This document shows, piece by piece, positions 1-6,334 of a stretch of 7,139 nucleotides of DNA. The stretch is taken from assembly GCA_964604565.1 (NCBI GenBank), contig CAZRZN010000225.1, forward strand, positions 1 to 7,139, in the 5' to 3' direction. A program made the translations under genes and the position numbers. Source of the DNA: CAZRZN01 sp964604565 (lineage in GTDB: Bacteria; Pseudomonadota; Alphaproteobacteria; Rhodobacterales; Rhodobacteraceae). Numbering within the stretch: position 1 is the stretch's first letter; each line of letters opens with the position of its first letter. A model generated the notes under the pieces. The model was not told where the DNA came from. It ran no database searches and saw only the letters and a program-made list of their open reading frames with translations.

Positions 1-893
1 ATCCCCTCCTGGACAAAGACCCGCGTGCCGTTCGAACAGACCTGACCGGTGGAGTAGAAATTGCCAAGGATCGCGGCGCCCACGGCGTTTTCCACATCCG
101 CGTCGTCAAAGACCACCATCGGCGATTTGCCCCCCAGTTCCATCGTCACGTGCTTCATGCCCTCTGCGGCGGCGGCATAGACCTTGCGCCCCGTCGGCAC
201 CGATCCGGTCAGCGACACCTTGTTCACCTGCGGATGGGTCACGAGGGCAGAGCCGACGGCCCCCGCGCCCTGCACCACGTTGTAAAGACCGGCAGGCGCG
301 CCTGCCTCCAGCAGGATCTCCGCCACCTTCAGGGCGCAGAGCGGAGTCGTTTCCGAGGGCTTGAAGATCATGGCATTGCCGCAGGCCAGCGCGGGCGCAC
401 CCTTCCAGCAGCTGATCTGCGTGGGATAGTTCCACGCGCCGATGCCCACGCAAAGCCCCAGAGGTTCGCGCACCGTATAGCCCCAGTTTCCATCCGGCAG
501 TTGCACATGCTCCCCTGCAAGACTGCCCGCCAGACCGCCGAAATATTCCAGCGCGTCCGCGGCACTTGTGGCATCGGCGCAGATCGTCTCTGACAGGGGC
601 TTGCCGGTATCGTAGCTTTCCAGCACGGACAGGTCGTGATTGCGTTCCCGCATGATGTCGGCGGCGCGGCGCAACACGCGCCCGCGCTCTGTCCCGCTGA
701 GGCGGCGCCATTCGGCCTGCGCGCGGCGCCCGCTTGCGATCGCGCGTTCGATCACGGCGGGGGTCGCGGCGTGCACCCTTGCAATCACGTCGCCGGTGGC
801 CGGATAGACAACCTCGATCAGGTCGCCACCGGTGTCTTCGATATATGCGCCGTCGACGAAGTGGCTCGCCGCCGGTTGCAGATCATAACCCAT
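1..893 (-). CDS. betB: Betaine aldehyde dehydrogenase, 3' end cut by window edge
   Basis: NAD(P)+-dependent oxidation of betaine aldehyde to glycine betaine in the cytoplasm, the last step of osmoprotectant synthesis from choline. The frame stays open to the left edge, giving the first 297 residues of a protein that is usually about 485-490 long. The aldehyde dehydrogenase landmarks are all present: the GAWNYP segment with the catalytic Asn near residue 155, the Rossmann-fold stretch VSLTGSVPTG near 226-235, the general base Glu252 in MELGGKSP, and the nucleophile Cys286 in GQVCSNGTR. Glu252 and Cys286 have exactly the E. coli BetB numbering as I recall it, which supports the ATG at 893. That ATG is preceded by AGGAG (901-905) at 7 bases spacing. 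It follows betC after 43 bases and is presumably co-transcribed with it. betA is expected beyond the left edge. Assignment to BetB rather than another aldehyde dehydrogenase rests on both the motifs and the operon. Confidence 0.96.
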   Translation of the reverse strand, partial: MGYDLQPAASHFVDGAYIEDTGGDLIEVVYPATGDVIARVHAATPAVIERAIASGRRAQAEWRRLSGTERGRVLRRAADIMRERNHDLSVLESYDTGKPLSETICADATSAADALEYFGGLAGSLAGEHVQLPDGNWGYTVREPLGLCVGIGAWNYPTQISCWKGAPALACGNAMIFKPSETTPLCALKVAEILLEAGAPAGLYNVVQGAGAVGSALVTHPQVNKVSLTGSVPTGRKVYAAAAEGMKHVTMELGGKSPMVVFDDADVENAVGAAILGNFYSTGQVCSNGTRVFVQEG

Positions 894-905
894 TACATCA
901 CTCCT

Positions 906-933
906 GTCGGGGCGCCGACTGGCAGCCGGCCCC
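906..933 (-). other. Two competing hairpins between betC and betB
   Basis: On the transcribed strand, GTCGG-CGCC-CCGAC (906-919) forms a 5-bp stem with a 4-base loop that directly abuts the betB Shine-Dalgarno AGGAG (901-905). An alternative stem pairs GGGGCCG with CGG-CG-CCCC (909-933, 7 bp with a 2-base bulge) and starts three bases after the betC stop. The two share the bases 909-917 and cannot form together. No run of T follows, so this is not an intrinsic terminator. A role in betB translation or mRNA processing is inference only; GC-rich spacers form such stems by chance fairly often. Confidence 0.35.
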
Positions 934-936
934 GCA

Positions 937-2445
937 TCATTCCCCACGCGGAAAGCGTTGGCTGTCTTCCAGCGTGTTCAGATCCATGTGGTTGCGCATG
1001 TAGCGCTCGCTCGCGTCGCGCAGCGGCTGAAAATCCCAGGGAAAATAGCCGCCCTGCCGCAGCGCCTCGTAGACCACCCAGCGGCGCGCCTGGCTCTGGC
1101 GGATCTCGGCGTCGAAGCGTCCCAGATCCCAGCGGCGCGCGGCCGCGACGCGGAATTGTTCCATGACCTCCGCCGTCTCAGGCGCCTCGGCCAGGTTCGT
1201 CAGCTCATGCGGATCGTTTTCAAGGTCGAACAGTTGTTCCGGGTCGAGCCTGCAATCGGTGTATTTCCATTTGTCCCTGCGCAGGCAGATCAGCGGCGCG
1301 TAGGATCCTTCGGCGGCATATTCCATCGCCACCGGACTTTCGCGCAGGCCGCCGTCCAGCAACGGGACAAGGCTCTCGCCTTCGGTCCAGGGCATCACCT
1401 CTTCCATGCTGACGCCCGCCAGATCGCACAGCGTCGGGCAAAGATCGATGGTGGAGACCGGGTCGCTGACCGTGCGCCCCTTGCCACCCGGTGTGGCAAT
1501 CATCAGCGGCACCCGCGCCGATCCCTCAAAAAAGGACATCTTGAACCACAGGCCGCGCTCCCCCAGCATGTCACCATGATCGGAGACGAAGACGACGATG
1601 GCCTCTTGCCGTGTGTCTTCCACGACCTGAAGCAAATGGCCGATCTTTTCGTCGAGATAGGAAATATTGGCGAAATAGGCCTGCCGCGCGCGACGGATAT
1701 GATCCTCCGTGATGTCGTAGGAGCGCCAGTCGTTCGCATCGAAGATCCGCCTTGAATGCGGGTCATGGTCCTCATAGGCCATCGCCGGCACCTCGGGCAG
1801 AAGGTGATCGCACTCCTCATACAGATCCCAGAACCGCTTGCGCGCCACGTAAGGGTCATGCGGATGGGTGAAGCTGACCGTCAGACACCAAGGCCGCGCG
1901 TCCTGTCCACGCGCGAGGTCATAGAGCTTGCGCTCGGCGTTGTAGGCCACCTCGTCATCGTATTCCATCTGGTTGGAAATCTCGGCCACGCCCGCACCGG
2001 TCACCGACCCCATGTTGTGATACCACCAGTCGATCCGCTCGCCGGGCTTGCGGTAATCCGGGGTCCAGCCGAAATCGGCGGGGTAGATGTCTGTGGTCAG
2101 ACGTTCTTCGAACCCGTGCATCTGGTCGGGGCCGACAAAATGCATCTTGCCCGACAGGCAGGTCTGATACCCGGCGCGGCGCAGATGATGCGCATAGGTC
2201 GGGATGTCGCTGGAGAACTCCGCGGCATTGTCATAGACCCGCGTCACGCTGGGCAGTTGCCCGGACATGAAGCTGGCCCGCCCGGGCGCGCAGAGCGGGC
2301 TGGCGGTATAGGCACTGGAAAACCGCGCGGACCGCTCTGCCAGCGCGCGCAGATGCGGCACGTGCAGCCAGTCGGCGGGACCGTCAGGAAACAGAGTGCC
2401 GGTCAACTGGTCGACCATCAGGATCAGGATATTGGGTTGTGTCAT
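937..2445 (-). CDS. betC: Choline-sulfatase (choline-O-sulfate sulfohydrolase)
   Basis: Hydrolyses choline-O-sulfate to choline and sulfate, feeding choline into glycine betaine synthesis. 502 residues, close to the roughly 510 of Sinorhizobium BetC. The type I sulfatase active site is LCAPGR: Cys52 is the residue expected to be converted to formylglycine, and Arg56 completes the C-x-P-x-R motif. Other sulfatase landmarks are the metal-binding Asp12 in MVDQ, Lys100 and His102 in SGKMHF, His194/His196 in FTHPHDPY, and Asp289-His290 in VSDHGDMLGERG. The last about 50 residues (RRWVVYEALRQGGYFPWDF through RYMRNHMDLNTLE) match the choline-sulfatase C-terminal domain, which separates it from generic arylsulfatases. 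There is no signal peptide, so it is cytoplasmic. Its ATG overlaps the betI stop (ATGA), and GAGGA lies just upstream inside betI, so translational coupling is likely. Activity needs a formylglycine-generating enzyme encoded elsewhere. Confidence 0.96.
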   Translation of the reverse strand: MTQPNILILMVDQLTGTLFPDGPADWLHVPHLRALAERSARFSSAYTASPLCAPGRASFMSGQLPSVTRVYDNAAEFSSDIPTYAHHLRRAGYQTCLSGKMHFVGPDQMHGFEERLTTDIYPADFGWTPDYRKPGERIDWWYHNMGSVTGAGVAEISNQMEYDDEVAYNAERKLYDLARGQDARPWCLTVSFTHPHDPYVARKRFWDLYEECDHLLPEVPAMAYEDHDPHSRRIFDANDWRSYDITEDHIRRARQAYFANISYLDEKIGHLLQVVEDTRQEAIVVFVSDHGDMLGERGLWFKMSFFEGSARVPLMIATPGGKGRTVSDPVSTIDLCPTLCDLAGVSMEEVMPWTEGESLVPLLDGGLRESPVAMEYAAEGSYAPLICLRRDKWKYTDCRLDPEQLFDLENDPHELTNLAEAPETAEVMEQFRVAAARRWDLGRFDAEIRQSQARRWVVYEALRQGGYFPWDFQPLRDASERYMRNHMDLNTLEDSQRFPRGE

Positions 2446-3008
2446 GGCGTCCTCATCAGGGCATGGGCTGCATCGATCACGGTCTGCGTGGCCCCGTCGA
2501 TACCTCCCCCGGAAAGCGCGGCGCGCAGATAGACGCCGTCGATCAGCGCCGCGAGCAGTTCTGCCACCGCCTGCGGATCTTCGGTGCGCCCGCGCAGCGC
2601 ATGCACCAGATTTGAATGCAGGCGTCTCTGGTAGACCCGCAGCAGGCGCGCAGCATCACGGTCGCGCTGCGCCAGACCGTAGAATGTCAGCCACGCCGAC
2701 AGCGTTGCCGGGCGAAAACAGCTATCGGCGAAATTCGCGGCGATCACCGCCTCCAACCGCTGTCCTCTTGGCGCTTGCGCCAAGGCGTCCCGGACCTCGG
2801 CGCTGTATTCGCTGAGGATGTGGCGCATGGCGGCCAGAAAGATCTGGGTTTTGCCGCCGAAATAGTGATGCGCGAGGGCGCTTGACATGCCGGCCCGCCG
2901 CGCGATCGCGCCGACGGTGACATCAAGCGTTCCGGCCTCGCCGACCTCGGCGACCGTTGCAGCCAGCAAGGCCGCGCGGCGAATGGGTTCCTGTCCGATC
3001 TTTGGCAT
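2442..3008 (-). CDS. betI: Choline-responsive TetR-family repressor BetI
   Basis: DNA-binding repressor of the bet operon, relieved by choline. From the ATG at 3008 it has 188 residues and opens MPKIGQEPIRR, the conserved BetI N-terminus (E. coli begins MPKLGMQSIRR). The helix-turn-helix is at about residues 30-53 (VGAIARRAGMSSALAHHYFGGK), typical of TetR regulators. The C-terminal signature LAALIDGVYLRAALSG also matches E. coli BetI (LAALIDGLWLRAALSG). The frame is open further upstream to a TTG at 3047, but that would add 13 residues absent from BetI proteins and place the operator inside the gene, so I reject it. No strong Shine-Dalgarno precedes the ATG at 3008 (only GAGA about 9 bases away), which fits low repressor synthesis. 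It is first in the operon, so repression is probably autoregulatory. Confidence 0.94.
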   Translation of the reverse strand: MPKIGQEPIRRAALLAATVAEVGEAGTLDVTVGAIARRAGMSSALAHHYFGGKTQIFLAAMRHILSEYSAEVRDALAQAPRGQRLEAVIAANFADSCFRPATLSAWLTFYGLAQRDRDAARLLRVYQRRLHSNLVHALRGRTEDPQAVAELLAALIDGVYLRAALSGGGIDGATQTVIDAAHALMRTP

Positions 3009-3026
3009 GGAGCCAATCTCGCTTTT

Positions 3027-3044
3027 ATTGACTGGCGCGTCAAT
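3027..3044 (-). promoter_or_regulatory. Probable BetI operator
   Basis: Perfect inverted repeat ATTGAC-N6-GTCAAT, ending 18 bases upstream of the betI ATG. On the transcribed strand it reads TTGATTGAC...GTCAATAAAA. The TTGATTG start and TCAAT arm resemble the enterobacterial BetI operator as I remember it. Position, symmetry and likeness together support the call. The core promoter is not clear: TTGATT (3047-3042) could be a -35 element, but no well-spaced -10 is visible. Binding is inferred, not shown. Confidence 0.65.
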
Positions 3045-3047
3045 CAA

Positions 3048-3369
3048 GAAAAACCTCAGCCGCTACGGCACCTTTTCCGACCCGGCGCACCGGGAACTCC
3101 GTCCTACCGAAGCTTCGCGGCGAACCGATTGTGCATAGACGCGGACCAAGACACCCTTTGCGCAAGGCGGATATCCTGACAAACGGCCAGAATCAGCAAG
3201 ACTGCCGGTTTCAGGTCGTCGGCTCGGGACAGCCGGTGTGCTGCGACACGCTGCTGCCGGCGGCCGGCGGCCGAAGGACTCCCATAACCATGGTCATGCG
3301 GCCCGTGCGCGCAGACATGACTCGCCACATATCGACATATTCAACCAAAGGTGGGGGCGGGATAGCCGG
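3048..3369. other. Spacer upstream of the bet operon
   Basis: 322 bases with no gene I can support. Short open frames on both strands here have no recognisable domain, no ribosome binding site and odd composition. The stretch should contain the bet promoter region at its left end and the 3' untranslated region of the DUF1036 gene at its right end. Visible small structures are a tandem CCGGCGG repeat (3257-3270), a near-perfect 16-base palindrome (3283-3298) and one arm of an imperfect hairpin (3327-3345). No T-rich intrinsic terminator is seen, so read-through from the DUF1036 gene into bet cannot be excluded. Confidence 0.7.
3283..3298. repeat. 16-base near-perfect palindrome
   Basis: CATAACCATGGTCATG pairs with its own reverse complement at seven of eight positions around an ACCATGGT core. 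It sits about 275 bases upstream of the betI ATG in otherwise non-coding sequence. It could be a regulator site, but a palindrome of this size can also arise by chance. Confidence 0.25.
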
Positions 3370-3390
3370 TCAGTTGATTCGACGATATGT
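3327..3390 (-). repeat. Long imperfect hairpin across the end of the DUF1036 gene
   Basis: ACATATCG (3327-3334) is the exact inverse of CGATATGT (3383-3390). Inside that pair, TCAAC (3341-3345) is the inverse of GTTGA (3373-3377), giving 13 paired bases separated by a 6x5 interior loop, with a 27-base apical loop. The structure contains the stop codon of the DUF1036 gene (3370-3372). There is no T-tract, so it is not a classic terminator. It may stabilise the mRNA 3' end, or it may be coincidence. Confidence 0.35.
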
Positions 3391-4422
3391 CAGCAGGTTG
3401 CCGCGTCCGGGATTGATGAATTCCAGATAATCGGTCCCGAAATCACCCAACAGGACACACCAACTGTCTCTGGTTTCCAGCTCCAGACGGTTGAAGCCGA
3501 TTCCACCGGGCGGAGCATCTGGACAGCCGTCCGTGAGGGTCATCCATTGCTCGCCGATGAAGTCACCATCGTAATAGTCGTAGACCGCACCGCCGGACAC
3601 CATCAGGGTCGAGCGCGGATCGTCAAGAGATTGCCAATGGCCTTGCAGCATCTGCCGCTCACCGGCCCAAGCGTCCCCGTCGATCACTTCGGTCACGCGG
3701 CCCAGCGCCACCTCCACGGTGATGTCGCCGTAGTTGACCATGTCGCCCTCGATCTCGACGGCGACCGGCATGGGCCAGCCCTGCAATTCATCCAGCAGCG
3801 CATCTGACGCCCCACTGCCGTAATAGGCAAAGTAGCGCCAGCCATCGACTTCAAAGCTGCAAAACTCCATCCCGTCGAAATTTTCGCAGCCGTAGAAGAT
3901 ACCATTCTGGGTAAAGGGTTCGCCAAGGCTGCCGCGCGCAAAGGGATGCGACACCTCCAGCGCCGCAAAGCTGTCTTCGACATGGGGCGCGTCCACCGGT
4001 TCCGGGGCCTGCGTCACCAACGTCAGCGTGAAATCCGTCGCGCCGCCGGTCTCTACCTTGCGAAAGCGCGTCCGCTCATAGCCGCGCGCTTCGCAATCCT
4101 CATCGCCCTGAATCGTGAAGGGGTCGGACACGCTGCAAAAGGCAAAGGGCCCGTCGAAGCCACCCCCCTCGACCGTGGCACGGTAATAGAACGATGACCG
4201 GTCAAGATCCCGGCTCATGACCAGCTTGCAATCGCCCGGTGCCAGTTGCCACCATCCTTCGGACGTCCAGACACCGCCCGGCGCCTCGTAGCCGATCGCG
4301 ACACTCTGCCGGAGATCCGCGTCGTTGCAGATCGTAAGACCCGCCTGCACCGGGCCCGCAAGCCCTGCGAGGAAAACCCCCCCGGCGACAATGAATGGAT
4401 ATCCGACCGCAACGCGCTGCAT
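3370..4422 (-). CDS. Secreted DUF1036 protein with lipocalin-like C-terminal domain
   Basis: 350 residues, function unknown. Residues 1-27 form a signal peptide with a hydrophobic core (FIVAGGVFLAGLAG) and a PVQA cleavage site, so the protein is expected in the periplasm or outside. Residues about 28-127 are a DUF1036 domain: LTICNDADLRQSVAIGY, then EGWWQLAPGDC, then the closing DCEARGYERTRFRKVETG. After a proline- and acid-rich linker (about 136-160) comes a middle domain (about 166-250, with YGCENFDGMEFCSF). The last part, about 258-350 (GHWQSLDDPRSTL through PGRGNLLTYRR), looks like the beta-rich lipocalin-like repeats seen in Rhodobacteraceae hypothetical proteins. Eight cysteines (32, 65, 96, 110, 179, 188, 300, 322) all lie in the mature part, suggesting disulfides. 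The ATG at 4422 has GGAG 8 bases upstream. The DUF1036 call is strong; the C-terminal call is from pattern memory. Confidence 0.88.
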   Translation of the reverse strand: MQRVAVGYPFIVAGGVFLAGLAGPVQAGLTICNDADLRQSVAIGYEAPGGVWTSEGWWQLAPGDCKLVMSRDLDRSSFYYRATVEGGGFDGPFAFCSVSDPFTIQGDEDCEARGYERTRFRKVETGGATDFTLTLVTQAPEPVDAPHVEDSFAALEVSHPFARGSLGEPFTQNGIFYGCENFDGMEFCSFEVDGWRYFAYYGSGASDALLDELQGWPMPVAVEIEGDMVNYGDITVEVALGRVTEVIDGDAWAGERQMLQGHWQSLDDPRSTLMVSGGAVYDYYDGDFIGEQWMTLTDGCPDAPPGGIGFNRLELETRDSWCVLLGDFGTDYLEFINPGRGNLLTYRRIN

Positions 4423-4492
4423 GCTCTGTTCTCCGCTGTTTCGCGGTCAGGAAACCGCCAACATCCGGGAAAGTCGAGCATAATGCGCGCGA

Positions 4493-4672
4493 TCAGAGTT
4501 CCAGCGTGCCAAGAACCGTGTTCTGCGGCAATCGCGCCACCTCGATTCCCCCTTCAGTGCGGCGAAGATTGTAGCCATAACCTCGCATCCGAAAACGCCA
4601 TTCCGCCTCCGACAGGACCTTTTCCCGCTCACTGAGCAAGAAAGCCTGGATCTGTTCCATTTCCTCGGTCAT
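4493..4672 (-). CDS. Small conserved-looking hypothetical protein, 59 residues
   Basis: I do not recognise this family. From the ATG at 4672 it encodes 59 residues: an acidic, probably helical first half (MTEEMEQIQAFLLSEREKVLSEAEWRF) and a basic, probably beta-rich second half (RMRGYGYNLRRTEGGIEVARLPQNTVLG). There is no signal peptide or membrane segment, so it should be cytoplasmic. The start was chosen because GGAGG (4678-4682) lies 5 bases before it, a strong ribosome binding site; an in-frame ATG at 4690 would give 65 residues but has only a weak site. The good ribosome binding site and balanced amino acid composition argue for a real gene. It ends 70 bases before the DUF1036 gene on the same strand and may share its transcript. 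Confidence 0.68.
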   Translation of the reverse strand: MTEEMEQIQAFLLSEREKVLSEAEWRFRMRGYGYNLRRTEGGIEVARLPQNTVLGTLEL

Positions 4673-4801
4673 TTGACCCTCCGCAGACATCCCAAGTGCC
4701 CTTGCGATGCTGCCGGTCAGAGTTTGCGGAATCGTTAAGGGCGGGAGGGCGCCTCGCCGGGTGCATGGCGTTTACACGGTCCGGCGAAAGAGAGCGCTAT
4801 T

Positions 4802-5701
4802 TCAGTGCTTTGTTTCCGAAACCAGCGGCGTCACGCGCCGTTTCAAAACAGCTTCGCGCCACGTAATGAAAATCACCGCTGCCATGATCAGGGACCCGCC
4901 CGCGATGACCCAAGGGTCCACCGGTTCTCCGAAGGCCGCCGCACCCAGCGCCACCGCCCAGACCAGTTGCAAGAACGTGGCGGGCTGGGTCACCGTCACT
5001 GGCGCCGCCGCAAAGGCCAGCGTCATGGTGTAATGCCCCGCCGTCGCGAAAAAGGCGACGGCCAGCAGGACCAGCAGTTCCCAGACCGTCGGCCAGACCC
5101 AGACCATCAGCGCCAGCGGCGCCAGTCCCAGCATCACGCCCACCGACAGCGCCGTGACCACCACTGCCGCGCTCAGTTCGCCTGACAGGATCTTCGCCAA
5201 GAGATACGATCCGGAAAAAAACAGAGCCGTCAGCAGCATTGCAAGATGGCCGGCATCCAGTTCACGAAAACCCGGCCGCAGGATCAGCAAGGCCCCCAAT
5301 AGCGCCGCAACAATCGCCAGCACGCGCCGAAAGGCCAGCCGCTCCCCAAGGAACAGGACCGCCAGAACGGTGACGTAAACCGGATTCAGGTAATTCATCG
5401 CCGTCACCTCGGCGATGGAAATGCGCGTCATGGCGAAGAACCACAAAGCCACCGCGACGCTGTGAAACAACGCCCTCAGCGAAACGAGGCGCCATTGCCG
5501 CGCCGTCAGCCGCGTCGCCGCAACCCGGCGCGCCAAAGGAAGCAGGAAGATCAGGCCAAGCAGATAGCGCAGGAACGCCGATTCAGGCGCCGGAATGCGC
5601 GGTCCCAGAAACTTGACCAAGGCTGTGACGGCAACAAAGCAAAGGCCCGTCACCACCATCCAGAAGATGCCCCGCCCGGGGCTCTGTATTTGTTCCGCCA
5701 T
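4802..5701 (-). CDS. EamA/DMT-family permease
   Basis: Inner-membrane transporter of the drug/metabolite superfamily, probably an exporter of a small metabolite; the substrate cannot be read from sequence. 299 residues, the usual length, with about ten hydrophobic helices in two EamA halves (about 12-142 and 150-282). The first half ends with the family's typical LFLGERL (117-122), the second has AAFGEP (255-260). AMNYLNPVYVTVLAVLFLGE (101-120) is characteristic of the EamA fold. A basic C-terminal tail (TWREAVLKRR) fits a cytoplasmic end. An in-frame TAA lies three codons before the ATG at 5701, so that start is the earliest possible. No good Shine-Dalgarno is seen close by (AGGA is about 18 bases away), so Met15 remains an alternative. 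It follows the LysE-type gene after 39 bases and is probably co-transcribed. Confidence 0.9.
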   Translation of the reverse strand: MAEQIQSPGRGIFWMVVTGLCFVAVTALVKFLGPRIPAPESAFLRYLLGLIFLLPLARRVAATRLTARQWRLVSLRALFHSVAVALWFFAMTRISIAEVTAMNYLNPVYVTVLAVLFLGERLAFRRVLAIVAALLGALLILRPGFRELDAGHLAMLLTALFFSGSYLLAKILSGELSAAVVVTALSVGVMLGLAPLALMVWVWPTVWELLVLLAVAFFATAGHYTMTLAFAAAPVTVTQPATFLQLVWAVALGAAAFGEPVDPWVIAGGSLIMAAVIFITWREAVLKRRVTPLVSETKH

Positions 5702-5740
5702 ATGCGTGGCTTATCGCAATCCTGCGGAGGCACAAGCCCC

Positions 5741-6334
5741 TCACATCAAGATCAGCTTTGCAGCGATGGCCCACATCGTCAGCCCGACAAGCAGATCCAG
5801 CGCCCGCCACGCATCCGGGCGGGCAAACACCGGCGCCAGCGCTCGCGCCCCGAATCCCAGTGAAAAGAAGAAGACAAAAGAGGCGCTTGTCGCGCCAACT
5901 GCAAACAGGACCGGCGCATCATATTGCGCCGAGACCGCGCCCAGCAGCACCACGGTGTCCAGATAGACATGCGGGTTCAGCCAGGTCAGCGCAAGGCAGG
6001 TCATCACTGCCGCCTGCAGGCTTTGGGCCCCCGCGCCCGCCTGAAGGACCGCGCCCCCTTGCCAGGCCGCCAGAAGCGTGCGCGCGCCATACCAGATCAG
6101 AAAAGCGGCACCAAAGACCCGCATCCCCCATTCCAGCCCCGGCACAGCCTGCGCCAAAACGCCAAAACCGGCCACGCCCACGACGATCAAAACGGAATCG
6201 GAGATCGCGCAGACCAGCACCACGGGCAGCACATGCGCCCGCCGCAATCCCTGCCGCAGAACAAAGGCATTCTGCGCCCCGATCGCGAGGATCAGGCTGA
6301 ACCCCAGTGCAAATCCTGCAATGACTTCCTGCAT
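5741..6334 (-). CDS. argO: LysE/ArgO-family amino acid exporter
   Basis: Inner-membrane exporter for basic amino acids such as arginine or lysine, which guards against toxic accumulation. 197 residues from the ATG at 6334, close to E. coli ArgO, with about six hydrophobic segments. The signature segments match ArgO nearly residue for residue: LILAIGAQNAFVLRQGL near 14-30, LVCAISDSVLI near 40-50, and ALTWLNPHVYLDTVVLLG in the centre. The open frame runs upstream to 6577, but the extension is Arg- and Cys-rich, lacks family similarity, and the ATG at 6334 has GGAG about 8 bases upstream, so the shorter form is right. The usual regulator of such exporters, a divergent LysR-type ArgP/LysG gene, is not present in the adjacent spacer. 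Family is near certain; arginine versus lysine as substrate is not decidable. Confidence 0.92.
   Translation of the reverse strand: MQEVIAGFALGFSLILAIGAQNAFVLRQGLRRAHVLPVVLVCAISDSVLIVVGVAGFGVLAQAVPGLEWGMRVFGAAFLIWYGARTLLAAWQGGAVLQAGAGAQSLQAAVMTCLALTWLNPHVYLDTVVLLGAVSAQYDAPVLFAVGATSASFVFFFSLGFGARALAPVFARPDAWRALDLLVGLTMWAIAAKLILM

Noticed and set aside
958..2532. Long plus-strand open frames opposite betC
   Set aside because: They are antiparallel to a clear sulfatase, have Arg/His/Ala/Pro-rich translations with no domain, and arise from codon bias in GC-rich DNA.
3009..3047. N-terminal extension of BetI starting at TTG 3047
   Set aside because: The 13 extra residues are not part of BetI proteins and the stretch is the operator palindrome; the ATG at 3008 gives the conserved MPK start.
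3257..3273. CCGGCGG tandem repeat as a CRISPR or structural repeat
   Set aside because: Only two short GC-rich copies with no spacer; ordinary low-complexity sequence.
3104..3328. Minus-strand frame of 74 codons in the bet upstream spacer
   Set aside because: No ribosome binding site, no recognisable domain, and a His/Arg/Ala-rich composition; most likely chance.
4673..4690. Start of the small gene at the ATG at 4690 (65 residues)
   Set aside because: The ATG at 4672 has GGAGG at ideal spacing, while the upstream ATG has only a weak, distant AAGGG.
4754..4787. Inverted repeat TCGCCGG/CCGGCGA downstream of the permease gene as a terminator
   Set aside because: The 20-base loop and lack of a following T-tract make it a poor intrinsic terminator; may be chance in GC-rich sequence.
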